This document shows, piece by piece, positions 15,750-23,837 of a stretch of DNA of 33,170 nt. The DNA is from Myxococcales bacterium (GTDB lineage Bacteria; Myxococcota_A; UBA9160; SMWR01). The stretch is taken from NCBI GenBank assembly GCA_013215605.1, contig JABSQW010000524.1, positions 1-33,170 on the forward strand. Reading direction: 5' to 3'. Below the pieces are notes generated by a model. The model was not told the DNA's origin and made no database searches. It worked only from the letters and a program-made list of their open reading frames with translations. Position 1 is the stretch's first letter, and every line of letters begins with the position of its first letter. Both the position numbers and the translations under genes were made by a program.

Positions 15750-16826
15750 GTGCGAATTCTCTCGCGTCATTTTCTCGCGAGCTACCTCACACTGTTCGCC
15801 GTCATTCTCGTTGCGTCGATTGCCTCGGTCGCGACCCTCGAAATGCTCATCAATTTCGACGAGATCTTCGGACGCGAGACCGGCTGGCACGGCGCCCTCA
15901 CCCACCTGGTCCTGCGAGTTCCCTCGTACTATCTCCGCGACCTTTTGCCCGTAGCGTCGTTCGGAGCTGCATTCTTCTGCCTGGCCATCCCGGCCAGACG
16001 CCATGAGTTTACCGCCATCAAGGCGGGCGGCATCTCGCCCATCCGCGCCGCTCTTCCGGTGCTGCTGGCCGCCGGGACGCTGTCGCTCGCTGCCTTCATA
16101 ACGAACGAGACCCTCGTGCTCGAGGCATTCCGGGAGTGGCAGCGCTTCGAAAGTGGCGACGAAGTCGTGGAATACCGCCGTGGAACCTTCTGGTACCGGC
16201 GCGGCAACGTGATCTACAACGTCGGCACGGCGAATCACGAGACCCGGATCCTCGAGCACGTGATGCTGCTCGAAATCGGCCCGCGCGGGCGACTCCTGCG
16301 CAGCACGCGCGCCCACGAGGTCTACATCGACGACGACGACCGCTGGCACTTCCGGCGCGCCACGCTGCGCACCTTCGACCCAGACGATCCCGCTCGCCCG
16401 CCGCGGGTCGAGTTCGAGAGCGAGGCCATCCTCGAGGTGGGGTCTCATCGCGACACCGCGTTGCTGGGCGCCAACGCCGCGACCCTCTCCCTGCCGGAAC
16501 TCAGCGAATTCATCGAGCTGCGGGAGCAGGAGGGGCGCACGACCGCCGCATTCGTCGCAATCTTCCACAGTCGCCTCGCCGCTCCGCTCACCGTCTTCAT
16601 CTTCGCACTCATCGCGATTCCGCTCGGACTCGCGGTCGAACGCACGCAAAGCTTCGCAGCGTCTGCGGTCACTGGCATGGCCTGGGTCGGTCTCTACTAC
16701 GTGGGCCGCGGAGCGATCGGCGTGCTGACGCCGCAAGGGCCTTCGATCACCGCGCCGGCACCGTGGCTGTTGCTCGCCTGCTTCACCGGAATCGGAGTCT
16801 GGCGGCTCACCAGGATTGCGCGCTAG
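15750..16826 (+). CDS. LptF/LptG-family permease (lipopolysaccharide export)
   Basis: A 358-residue YjgP/YjgQ-family protein. Three N-terminal transmembrane helices (about 8-32, 60-82, 100-122), a periplasmic beta-jellyroll of about 140 residues and three C-terminal helices (about 265-352) match LptF and LptG. Conserved pieces include EFTAIKAGGISPIRAALP after the second helix and HSRLAAPLTVFIFALIAIPLGL. These subunits work with the LptB ATPase to pull lipopolysaccharide from the inner membrane. The start is GTG at 15750 without a clear ribosome site. Unusually it is alone: neither its partner permease nor LptB, LptA or LptC is next to it. I cannot decide between LptF and LptG. Confidence 0.85.
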   Translation: MRILSRHFLASYLTLFAVILVASIASVATLEMLINFDEIFGRETGWHGALTHLVLRVPSYYLRDLLPVASFGAAFFCLAIPARRHEFTAIKAGGISPIRAALPVLLAAGTLSLAAFITNETLVLEAFREWQRFESGDEVVEYRRGTFWYRRGNVIYNVGTANHETRILEHVMLLEIGPRGRLLRSTRAHEVYIDDDDRWHFRRATLRTFDPDDPARPPRVEFESEAILEVGSHRDTALLGANAATLSLPELSEFIELREQEGRTTAAFVAIFHSRLAAPLTVFIFALIAIPLGLAVERTQSFAASAVTGMAWVGLYYVGRGAIGVLTPQGPSITAPAPWLLLACFTGIGVWRLTRIAR

Positions 16827-16835
16827 CGGCTGACG

Positions 16836-17768
16836 TCACTCCGGCGACGCCGGGGGCTCAGGGGAAGCCGCGGGCGTCGGGGGAGCCGCCTCGCCGCGCA
16901 CGTCGACGAGGTACCGGAAGAACTCGCTGTTCGGGGACAGCACGAGCGTCGTCTTCTCGTCGATCGTCTTTCGATAGGCCTCGAGGCTCCGCGAGAAACG
17001 GTAGAACTCGGAGTCGCCCTCGTAGGCCTCGGCGTAGATCCGTGCGGAGCGAGCGTCGCCCCGGCCGCGCAAGATCTGCGACTCTCGATTCGCGTTCGCA
17101 ACGATCACCCGTGCCTCGCGGTCCGCTTCGGCGTGGATCCGGCGCGCCTGCTCGTTGCCCTCGGCGCGGTATTTTCGCGCGAGGCGCTCGCGCTCGGTCT
17201 TCATTCGGGCGTACACACTCATCTCGGCGTTCGGCGGGAGCTCGGTGCGATTGATGCGAACGTCGACGATCTCGACACCGTCGTCGACGAGATCGGCGCG
17301 GCTCGCGCGTGAGATCGCAGTCATGATCTCGCTGCGTTTGTCCTTCAACACTTCGCTCAAGGTGTGCTGGCCGATCACCTCGCGGACGTCTGCGCGGACG
17401 ACCTTGTCGATCTGGCTCTCGGCCGACACGTTGCCGGTTGGAAACGACGCCAGGAATGACTTCGGATCGGCAATGCGCCACACGACGTAGTTGTCGACGC
17501 GGATCCGCTCCTCGTCCTTCGTCTGGATCGGCAGTGCCTCGGTGTTGAGGTACAGGAGGCGCCGCTCGAAGGTGCGCACGTCTTCCAGCAGCGGGATCCG
17601 CAGCGACAGACCGGGCTCCGTGACCTTCCGCACCTTGCCGAACTGCAGAATGAGCTTCTGCTCGGCCTCGTTGGTGATCACGAAGGGACCGAAGCCACGC
17701 TGACCCGCTTCGATGAGTCCGGAGAGTACGGCGACCGCCACGATGAACAGGAGGACGAGGCGCTTCAC
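16836..17768 (-). CDS. hflC: HflC, SPFH-domain protease modulator
   Basis: A 310-residue membrane-anchored SPFH/prohibitin-type protein. An N-terminal helix (about 2-20) is followed by the SPFH domain (about 28-190, with ITNEAEQKLILQFGKV and EVLKDKRSEIMTAIS) and a long charged coiled coil (ERERLARKYRAEGNEQARRIHAEAD). The tail is rich in Pro and Ala. HflC forms a large ring with HflK around the FtsH protease. The start is GTG at 17768, overlapping the hflK stop by 4 bp. It is convergent with the LptF/G gene, with nine bases between the stops. Confidence 0.93.
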   Translation of the reverse strand: MKRLVLLFIVAVAVLSGLIEAGQRGFGPFVITNEAEQKLILQFGKVRKVTEPGLSLRIPLLEDVRTFERRLLYLNTEALPIQTKDEERIRVDNYVVWRIADPKSFLASFPTGNVSAESQIDKVVRADVREVIGQHTLSEVLKDKRSEIMTAISRASRADLVDDGVEIVDVRINRTELPPNAEMSVYARMKTERERLARKYRAEGNEQARRIHAEADREARVIVANANRESQILRGRGDARSARIYAEAYEGDSEFYRFSRSLEAYRKTIDEKTTLVLSPNSEFFRYLVDVRGEAAPPTPAASPEPPASPE

Positions 17769-18742
17769 CGCAGGCCGCCCCGACCGCCGAGGGGCAGATA
17801 CGGCAGGACCTGCGCCGAGCCGGGCTCGATGATGACCTTCTCGACGCCCGGAAGCACAGCTTCCATCGTTTCGAGGTACATGCGCTGGCGAGTCACCTCG
17901 GGTGAGCGCCGATATTCGGCCGCGAGGGCGCTGAAACGCTGCGTCTCGCCCGTCGACTCCGCGACCACTGCCTCGCGGTAGGCGTCGGCGCTCGCGATGA
18001 TCTCCGCGGCCTCAGCGCGGGCCCCGGGCAATACCTCGTTGCGATAGCCCTCGGCCTCGTTGATCTTGCGGCTCCCGTCCTGGGATGCCGCGATGACGTC
18101 GTCGAACGCGGCGCGAACTTCTTCCGGCGGCTGCACCTCCTGCAACTCGATGCCGTCGATGACGAGTCCGCTGTTGTACAAGTCGAGGATCGCCTGAAGA
18201 CGCTCGAGCGCAGCGACCTCGACCTCGCCGCGCCCCTGGGAGATCACCTCGTCGATGGACGTGGCGCCGACCACCTCGCGGAGCGCCGCCTGCGAGGCTT
18301 CGCGAAGCGTCGGCACAGGATCCGCCAGGCTGTATCGCGCCTCGAACGCATCCCGCAGGCGGTAGCGCACGACGAAGCTCATGTGGACGATGTTGTTGTC
18401 GCCCGTCTGCATCGCGGCTTCCGCGATTGCCGCCCGCGTCGGCTCGATGCCGGCCGTCACGCCGAACTCCTCGCGCTCGATCTTCGATACTTCGACTTTC
18501 TCGTGGTACTCGAGGGGCGGCGGCAGTCGGAAGTGCAGGCCCTGCTCGGCAATGGTGTCGACGTGTTCACCCAGCCGGAAGATGATCGCTGCTTGCCCGG
18601 GCTGGAGCGTGAATGTACCCAGGTACATCCACCCGGCCGCCGCTGCCACCACGACCGCGAAGAACAGCAGGTTACCGAGGCTGCGGCCGACAGAGCGGCT
18701 GACCTGTTCGTCGGGGGAGAACCCGTCGCTGTCGGGCGCCAT
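17765..18742 (-). CDS. hflK: HflK, SPFH-domain protease modulator
   Basis: A 325-residue partner of HflC. A cytoplasmic N-terminus of about 20 residues precedes a transmembrane helix (about 21-42). The SPFH domain follows, with FTLQPGQAAIIFRLGEHVDTIAEQGLHFRLP at its start and DGIELQEVQPPEEVRAAFDDV near the end, then a helical tail. It is shorter than E. coli HflK because the long Gly-rich N-terminus and C-terminal tail are missing. The start ATG is three bases after the slipin stop. It overlaps hflC by 4 bp, so both proteins are likely made in equal amounts. Confidence 0.92.
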   Translation of the reverse strand: MAPDSDGFSPDEQVSRSVGRSLGNLLFFAVVVAAAAGWMYLGTFTLQPGQAAIIFRLGEHVDTIAEQGLHFRLPPPLEYHEKVEVSKIEREEFGVTAGIEPTRAAIAEAAMQTGDNNIVHMSFVVRYRLRDAFEARYSLADPVPTLREASQAALREVVGATSIDEVISQGRGEVEVAALERLQAILDLYNSGLVIDGIELQEVQPPEEVRAAFDDVIAASQDGSRKINEAEGYRNEVLPGARAEAAEIIASADAYREAVVAESTGETQRFSALAAEYRRSPEVTRQRMYLETMEAVLPGVEKVIIEPGSAQVLPYLPLGGRGGLR

Positions 18743-18745
18743 CGA

Positions 18746-19570
18746 CTAAGACTCAGACTCAGGCTCGGCCTCGGCCTCGGAAATGGTCGCCGGTGCAGCT
18801 CCGCCCGCGCTGCGCGCGGCGTTGTCGCCGAGGTTGGTGTAGAAGGGACGCAGGATGTCGATGGGGATCGGAAAGATCGTCGTGGAGCTGTTTTCGGTGG
18901 CGATCTCCGACAGCGTCTGCAGGTAGCGCAGCTGCAGAGCGGACGGTTCGCTGGAGAGCACCCGCGAGGCGTCGGCAAGACGCTGGGCGGCCTGGAACTC
19001 GCCGTCGGCGTGGATGACTTTGGCCCGCTTCTCGCGCTCGGCCTCGGCCTGCTTCGCCATGGCGCGCTGCATCTCGGTGGGCAAGTCGATCTGCTTCACC
19101 TCGACGGCGCGAACCTTCACGCCCCAGGGCTCAGTCTGCAGGTCGATGATCTCCTGCAGTTTCTGATTGATCGTCTCGCGCTCGGAGAGCAGGTCGTCGA
19201 GCTCCGCCTGACCGCAGACGCTGCGGAGCGTCGTCTGCGAGAGCTGCGACGTCCCATACAGGTAGTTCTCGACCTGGATGACGGCTTTCTCGGGGTGCAG
19301 CACGCGGAAGTACAGCACCGCGTTCACCTTCACCGAGACGTTGTCGCGGGTGATCACCTCCTGGGGGGGTACGTCCATGACGATCTCGCGCAGGCCGATC
19401 CTCACCATCCGATCGATGCCCGGGATGATCCACTGCAGGCCGGCCGGACGCACACCCACGTACCGCCCGAGTCGGAAGACCACGCCGCGCTCGTACTCGG
19501 TGAGGATGCGGATCCCCAGAAACCCAAAGATCGCGACGATCGCGATCAAGATCGGCAGCCCGATACTCAT
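18746..19570 (-). CDS. Slipin / stomatin-like SPFH protein
   Basis: A 274-residue protein with one N-terminal transmembrane helix (about 4-22) and the stomatin core: [21 protein letters not shown], then [25 protein letters not shown], and [38 protein letters not shown], the last being highly typical of bacterial slipins. Slipins form membrane microdomains and pair with NfeD proteins. The nfeD gene lies directly upstream, 111 bp away. GGAGGGG precedes the ATG at 19570. The C-terminus ends in an acidic repeat-derived tail ([10 protein letters not shown]) encoded by imperfect CTCGGC/CTCAGA units. Confidence 0.92.
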   Translation of the reverse strand: MSIGLPILIAIVAIFGFLGIRILTEYERGVVFRLGRYVGVRPAGLQWIIPGIDRMVRIGLREIVMDVPPQEVITRDNVSVKVNAVLYFRVLHPEKAVIQVENYLYGTSQLSQTTLRSVCGQAELDDLLSERETINQKLQEIIDLQTEPWGVKVRAVEVKQIDLPTEMQRAMAKQAEAEREKRAKVIHADGEFQAAQRLADASRVLSSEPSALQLRYLQTLSEIATENSSTTIFPIPIDILRPFYTNLGDNAARSAGGAAPATISEAEAEPESES

Positions 19571-19655
19571 TGATTTCCCCTCCTACGGTGCAGCGTGCGA
19601 CGCCGGCACGACGTTGTCTACATGCCCCGGTCGGGTCAAGGGTCGCGCGTTCGTC

Positions 19656-19671
19656 GGGGCTTCGCAGCCCC
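19656..19671 (-). other. Hairpin between nfeD and the slipin gene
   Basis: A perfect 6-bp stem with a 4-base loop (GGGGCT TCGC AGCCCC) lies 10 bases past the nfeD stop in the direction of transcription. There is no T-tract after it on the minus strand, so it is not a standard intrinsic terminator. It may stabilise the upstream message or attenuate expression. The surrounding 111-bp gap (19571-19681) shows nothing else apart from the slipin ribosome site. Confidence 0.4.
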
Positions 19672-19681
19672 CCGCTGGCCC

Positions 19682-21004
19682 TCAGAATCGCGATGCCGCC
19701 GCACGCACCCGCAGTCGCAACCCATCGACGGACGTCACCTCGACAGCCTGTCCCTCGGCGACGTCCTCTTCAGCGCGGGCGCTCCAGTACTCCCCGCGCA
19801 CGAACACTTTGCCGTCGGGCGACAGGGCCGTGGTCGCCCTGCCCTCGAGGCCGATCAGCTCGCCAACGCCGGCCGTCTGCTTCCGAAAGTTGCTCCGGCC
19901 CACCGCGAAGACGACGACCCCCGCAAAGATCGCGAACCCGAGGGCCACCGGAACGACGACCGGCCAGAACGAAATACTGAGATCATTGACTTCGGGCATG
20001 TCGAACACCATCGCGCCCCCGACGAGGAAGCAGACGATTCCGAGAGTAAACAGGACCCCGAAGGCCGGGACGAAGATTTCGGTGACGATCAATCCCATTC
20101 CGAGCAGCAGCATCAGAAGCCCCACCCAGTCGAAGGGGAGGATCTGGAGCGCGATCCCTGCGAGAACGAGGCACACCACGCCGAGCGCCCCGGGCAGGAT
20201 CAGGCCGGGGCTCTGGAACTCGACGTAGAGGCCGAGCAGGCCCGCCATCCCGAGGATGAACGCGATGTCGGGACTGGCGAGGAAATTGAAGAGCTTCGTC
20301 AACGGGTCCATCTCCACGACCCGGAGACTCGCGTCGGCGACACTGACGGTCTGCAGCTTTCCTGCAACCGACACCTCGCGCCCTTCGACCTGCGCGAGTA
20401 GATCCGCCCGGTCCTCCGCGATCAGGTCGATCACGCCGATCTCGAGGGCCTTGTCCTCCGTGATCGCCTCGGCCTTGCGCACCGCCGACACCGCCCACTC
20501 GACGTTGCGGCCACGCTCCTCGGCGATCGTCTCGATGAACGCCATCAAGACCTGCTCGCTCTTCTCGAGCGAGACGTCGTTCCGCTCCTCGTCCTCGCCG
20601 CGGCCGCCACTGCCACCGCCCACGCCCACTGGTGAGGCGGCGCCGATCGTGGTGCCCGGGGCCATCGCCGCCACGTGCGCGGCGAGGGTGATGAACGTGC
20701 CGGCCGACGCCGCCCACGCGCCGCGCGGAGAGACGAATACGATGATCGGCACCGTCGCGTTGAGCATCGCCTGGATGATGTCCTTGGTCGCCGAGACGAG
20801 GCCGCCCGGTGTGTCCATCTCGATCAGGACGGCGGCAGCGCCGTCGGCCTCGCTCATCTCGATGACGCGCTGGATGTGATCCGACGAGACCGGATTGATC
20901 GAGCCCGAGATCTCGATGACATTCACGTGCCGCGCGGTCGCGACACCGGGCCAACCCGCGGCGAGCAGCGTGAGTCCCACCAGAGCGGCGGCGAAGCGTC
21001 TCAC
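19682..21004 (-). CDS. NfeD1-type ClpP-class membrane serine protease
   Basis: A 440-residue protein. A signal peptide (about 1-24) leads into a ClpP-like protease domain: IEMDTPGGLV, then PRGAWAASAGTFI with the likely nucleophile Ser100, and the general base Lys148 (SLEKSEQ), as in archaeal PH1510, where a Ser-Lys dyad cuts the C-terminus of the partner stomatin. A glycine- and acid-rich insertion (GVGGGSGGRGEDEE) lies between them. About four transmembrane helices (245-350) and a C-terminal OB-fold NfeD domain (about 375-440) follow. The start is GTG at 21004, overlapping coaBC by 4 bp. The slipin encoded next downstream is the probable partner and substrate. Confidence 0.91.
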   Translation of the reverse strand: MRRFAAALVGLTLLAAGWPGVATARHVNVIEISGSINPVSSDHIQRVIEMSEADGAAAVLIEMDTPGGLVSATKDIIQAMLNATVPIIVFVSPRGAWAASAGTFITLAAHVAAMAPGTTIGAASPVGVGGGSGGRGEDEERNDVSLEKSEQVLMAFIETIAEERGRNVEWAVSAVRKAEAITEDKALEIGVIDLIAEDRADLLAQVEGREVSVAGKLQTVSVADASLRVVEMDPLTKLFNFLASPDIAFILGMAGLLGLYVEFQSPGLILPGALGVVCLVLAGIALQILPFDWVGLLMLLLGMGLIVTEIFVPAFGVLFTLGIVCFLVGGAMVFDMPEVNDLSISFWPVVVPVALGFAIFAGVVVFAVGRSNFRKQTAGVGELIGLEGRATTALSPDGKVFVRGEYWSARAEEDVAEGQAVEVTSVDGLRLRVRAAASRF

Positions 21005-22209
21005 CGACGTGCCTCGCGGAGCTTCTCGACGCGGTCGACCAGCTGGGCGGCGACGTCGGTCTTCGGCAGCGTTGGCAGCTCCTCGATCTCGCCGCCGGGC
21101 CAGACGAAGATCACCGCGTTCGTGTCGCTGTCGAACCCCGACGCCTCGCGCGACACGTCGTTGGCGACGAGCAGATCACAGCCCTTGCGTTCGAGCTTCC
21201 GTATCGCCGAGTCGATCACGTCGTGGCTTTCGGCCGCGAAACCAACGACGATGCGCGAGCCGCGATCCTTCGAGATCTCCGCGAGGATGTCGGGGTTGCG
21301 CACGAGCTCGAGAGTGAGGCCCGCGTCGGGCGCGAGGTCCTCCTTGCGGATCTTGCGATCCAGGGCCTGTGCGGGACGGAAGTCGGCCACCGCCGCGGCC
21401 ATGATCGCGACCGTGGCTTCGGACCAGACCGAACGCACCGCATCGCGCATCTCGAGGGCGCTCTCGACGTTCACGCGTTCGACGCCGGGCGGTGTCTCGA
21501 CGGCGCTCGGTCCGGCGACGAGCACCACCCGGGCCCCGCGCCGCGCGGCCTCGCCCGCAACGGCGAATCCCATCTTCCCCGACGAGCGGTTGCCGAGGAA
21601 CCGCACCGCGTCCACGGGCTCGCGCGTCCCGCCGGCGGTGACGAGCACGACCTCGTCGGCGAGGCTCTTCGAGGCGAGCAGGAGTTCAGCGGCGGCGGCG
21701 ATTTCTGCGGGCTCGGACATCCGGCCCGCGCCCAGCCAACCGCAGGCGAGCTCGCCCTCGCCGGGCCCCACGATTCTCACGCCGCGCTCGATCAACGTCT
21801 CGAGATTTGCGCGCGTCGCGGGGTGGTTCCACATGTTGACGTTCATAGCGGGCGCCACGAGCACGGGTGCGCGCGTGGCGAGCGCCACGGCGCTCACGAG
21901 ATCGTCGGCCAGTCCGTGGGCGAGCTTGGCGAGGCTGTTCGCGGTGGCGGGGGCCACCACCAAGAGCTCAGCCCAGTCCGCGAGGTCGATGTGGTCAATC
22001 TCCCCCTCCTCGGCGGGGTCGAGCAGCGCCGTGCGCACGGGCTCGCCAGTGAGCGTCTGGAGCACCAAGGGCGTCACGAACTCGGTGGCCGCGCTCGTCA
22101 TGATGCAACGAACCACCTGGTCGGCGCGCCGAAAGACACGGACGACTTCGGGGATTTTGTAGGCCGCGATCCCACCGGTCACGGCGACGAGAATACGGCG
22201 CTGATGCAT
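21001..22209 (-). CDS. coaBC: CoaBC, phosphopantothenoylcysteine synthetase/decarboxylase
   Basis: A 402-residue fused enzyme of coenzyme A synthesis: it joins cysteine to 4-phosphopantothenate and decarboxylates the product. The flavin-dependent CoaC domain (1-180) shows the catalytic His73 (IDHIDLADWAEL), the APAMNVNMW motif and the flexible-flap Cys156 (ELACGWLGAGRM). The CoaB domain begins with VLVTAGGTREPVDAVRFLGN, followed by SSGKMG and AAAVADFRP. The ATG at 22209 has no strong ribosome site. It overlaps nfeD by 4 bp. A second CoA gene, coaD, lies two genes upstream. Confidence 0.95.
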   Translation of the reverse strand: MHQRRILVAVTGGIAAYKIPEVVRVFRRADQVVRCIMTSAATEFVTPLVLQTLTGEPVRTALLDPAEEGEIDHIDLADWAELLVVAPATANSLAKLAHGLADDLVSAVALATRAPVLVAPAMNVNMWNHPATRANLETLIERGVRIVGPGEGELACGWLGAGRMSEPAEIAAAAELLLASKSLADEVVLVTAGGTREPVDAVRFLGNRSSGKMGFAVAGEAARRGARVVLVAGPSAVETPPGVERVNVESALEMRDAVRSVWSEATVAIMAAAVADFRPAQALDRKIRKEDLAPDAGLTLELVRNPDILAEISKDRGSRIVVGFAAESHDVIDSAIRKLERKGCDLLVANDVSREASGFDSDTNAVIFVWPGGEIEELPTLPKTDVAAQLVDRVEKLREARR

Positions 22210-22247
22210 GGTTGGATGCCCTGATCAATCGATGACCGCGAGGCTAC

Positions 22248-22272
22248 CCCGCTTCGCGGGATTCGGCATCCC
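22248..22272 (-). other. Two mutually exclusive hairpins in the coaBC leader
   Basis: Within the 97-bp gap between the phosphohexomutase gene and coaBC, CCCGC-TTC-GCGGG (22248-22260) and GGGAT-TCGGC-ATCCC (22258-22272) are each perfect 5-bp stems that share the central GGG. In the coaBC leader RNA only one can form at a time. No T-tract follows. They begin 39 bases before the coaBC start. With stems this short in a GC-rich genome, chance is possible. Confidence 0.35.
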
Positions 22273-22306
22273 ACGGGGAGATCGGTATACGATCGGGCGC
22301 TGGGAA

Positions 22307-23734
22307 TCAGGCGGGCGAATTGAGCTGCTGCGCGGCGCTGATGAGGCGCCGATCGAGGAACTCGCGGCTCGAGGCCTCGGCGTAGACGCGTAAGACGGGC
22401 TCGGTGCCCGACGCCCGGATCATCACGAAGCCGTCGTCGAGCCGGAAGTAGAGGCCGTCTTCGGTCCGCACCTCGCGCACCGCACAGCCGTCGACCCGAC
22501 CGGGCGGCGTGGCCACGAGCTTCGACAGCCGCTGGCGGGCGTCGGGTGTCCCGGGAACCTCTGCGCGTCCACAAACGCTGTGTCCGTGGCGCTCCTCGAG
22601 AACGTCGAGTCGCGCGCGCAGGCAGCCTCCGGCTGCGGCGGCGATCTCGGCCATCAGACAGCTCGCGAGCACCCCGTCCTTGTCGAGGGCCACGGGAGCG
22701 AGCGCGAAGCCCCCGCTCTCGTCGCCGGCCAACGCCGCATTGCCCGAGGACAGCGCGTGGGTGAGGTGCTTGAAACCGATGGGGTGACGGACGACCTGGA
22801 GGCCGTGGCTCTCGGCCACCCGCTCGACCAGCGAGCCGGTCGACATCGAGATCGCGACCTCCCCGTCGATCCGTCCCTGCGCGGCCAGATGTTCGACGAG
22901 CAGCGCGAGCGCCTCGGTCGCCGTGAGCATCCGACCGTCGCCGTCGATCACGCCGAAGCGGTCGGCGTCGCCATCGGTCGCGAGCCCCAGACAAGGAGCC
23001 TTGGAGGCGGCCACCGCCTCCGCGAGATCTTGGAGTGATGCAGCCACCGGGTCCGGCGCCACACCGCCGAAGTTCGGGTCGGGCTCGGCGCGTCGCACGT
23101 GCACCGCGACGCCGGCGGCCTCGAGAACGCGATCGAGCACCCCCGCACCGGTTCCGTGCATCGCGTCGTAGCGGACCGCCAGCGGAGTGCTGGCCAGGGG
23201 CCCATCCGCGATCACGGCGAGCAAGTCGTCGCGGTACGCCGAGGCGAGGTCGATTTCCTGAAAGCTCGGCGCGTCTCGGGGCGGCCGGGCGTCGGCCAGT
23301 TCGGCGCCGGCGAGGCGCTCGATCTCGTGGACCTGCTCGTCGCATACGACCCCGCCCCAGGAGCCCAGCACCTTGACGCCCTGGTAGTCCGGCGCGTTGT
23401 GGCTCGCCGTGAACATGATCCCGGCCGCCGCCGACTGCCGGCGAACCGCATGGGCCACCAGCGGAGTCGGTGCGGTACCCCGGGCCACCAGCGCCTCGAG
23501 GCCGTGCTCAGCGAGGATAGCAACCGCCGTGTCGACCATGCGCCGCCCGAGGAAGCGCGTGTCGCGTGCGACCACCACCCGCCGCCCCGCATGCTGGGCC
23601 AGTGTCCACCGCGCGACCGCGTGGAGCAGCGCCCGCAGCCGCGGGAACGTCAGCTCCTCTCCGACCACGCCCCGCCAGCCACCGGTGCCGAAGCGAATCG
23701 GACGCAGAGACAGGGAATCGCGTGCGTCGTCCAT
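22307..23734 (-). CDS. Phosphohexomutase (phosphoglucomutase/phosphomannomutase family)
   Basis: A 475-residue alpha-D-phosphohexomutase. Visible motifs are the N-terminal IRFGTGGWRG (13-22), the phosphoserine loop TASHNAPDYQGVK (Ser111), the metal loop DGDADRFG (254-261), the sugar-binding loop GDESGGF and the phosphate-binding RASGTEPVLRVY. It interconverts hexose 1- and 6-phosphates; glucose, mannose or glucosamine specificity cannot be told from sequence alone. The TGGWRG form instead of TDGWRG resembles phosphoglucomutases of the PgcA-like branch. ATG 23734 is chosen because homology begins right after it. An in-frame ATG at 23824 would add 30 residues read through a G-rich leader and resembling nothing in the family. 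Its likely ribosome site GAAGGG is ten bases upstream, inside a predicted stem. Confidence 0.9.
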   Translation of the reverse strand: MDDARDSLSLRPIRFGTGGWRGVVGEELTFPRLRALLHAVARWTLAQHAGRRVVVARDTRFLGRRMVDTAVAILAEHGLEALVARGTAPTPLVAHAVRRQSAAAGIMFTASHNAPDYQGVKVLGSWGGVVCDEQVHEIERLAGAELADARPPRDAPSFQEIDLASAYRDDLLAVIADGPLASTPLAVRYDAMHGTGAGVLDRVLEAAGVAVHVRRAEPDPNFGGVAPDPVAASLQDLAEAVAASKAPCLGLATDGDADRFGVIDGDGRMLTATEALALLVEHLAAQGRIDGEVAISMSTGSLVERVAESHGLQVVRHPIGFKHLTHALSSGNAALAGDESGGFALAPVALDKDGVLASCLMAEIAAAAGGCLRARLDVLEERHGHSVCGRAEVPGTPDARQRLSKLVATPPGRVDGCAVREVRTEDGLYFRLDDGFVMIRASGTEPVLRVYAEASSREFLDRRLISAAQQLNSPA

Positions 23735-23744
23735 GGAGAGAACG

Positions 23745-23807
23745 CCCTTCGGTCGACGGTCTGCCTGGGTGCAGTGGGCGCCCGCCCCGCCCGCCCTGGA
23801 CCGAAGG
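23745..23807 (-). promoter_or_regulatory. Structured leader of the phosphohexomutase gene: stem hiding the ribosome site, G-quadruplex in loop
   Basis: A perfect 10-bp inverted repeat (CCCTTCGGTC at 23745-23754, GACCGAAGGG at 23798-23807) is separated by 43 bases. On the transcribed strand the 3' arm contains GAAGGG, ten bases before the ATG at 23734, so folding would cover the ribosome site. The loop contains GGGCGGGCGGGGCGGG (23795 down to 23780), a four-tract G-quadruplex motif with one-base loops. The parts are read directly from the sequence; their regulatory role is inferred. Confidence 0.55.
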
Positions 23808-23837
23808 GACACCGGCTCTTTCATCGACCGGCAGGCT

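Noticed and set aside
15886-15901. TGGCACG inside the LptF/G gene, considered as a second sigma-54 site
   Set aside because: The -12 element (TTGC) is missing at the right distance and it lies within coding sequence.
23735-23824. Upstream ATG adding 30 residues to the phosphohexomutase
   Set aside because: The extra residues are translated G-rich leader sequence with no family resemblance and no ribosome site before them; kept only as an alternative.
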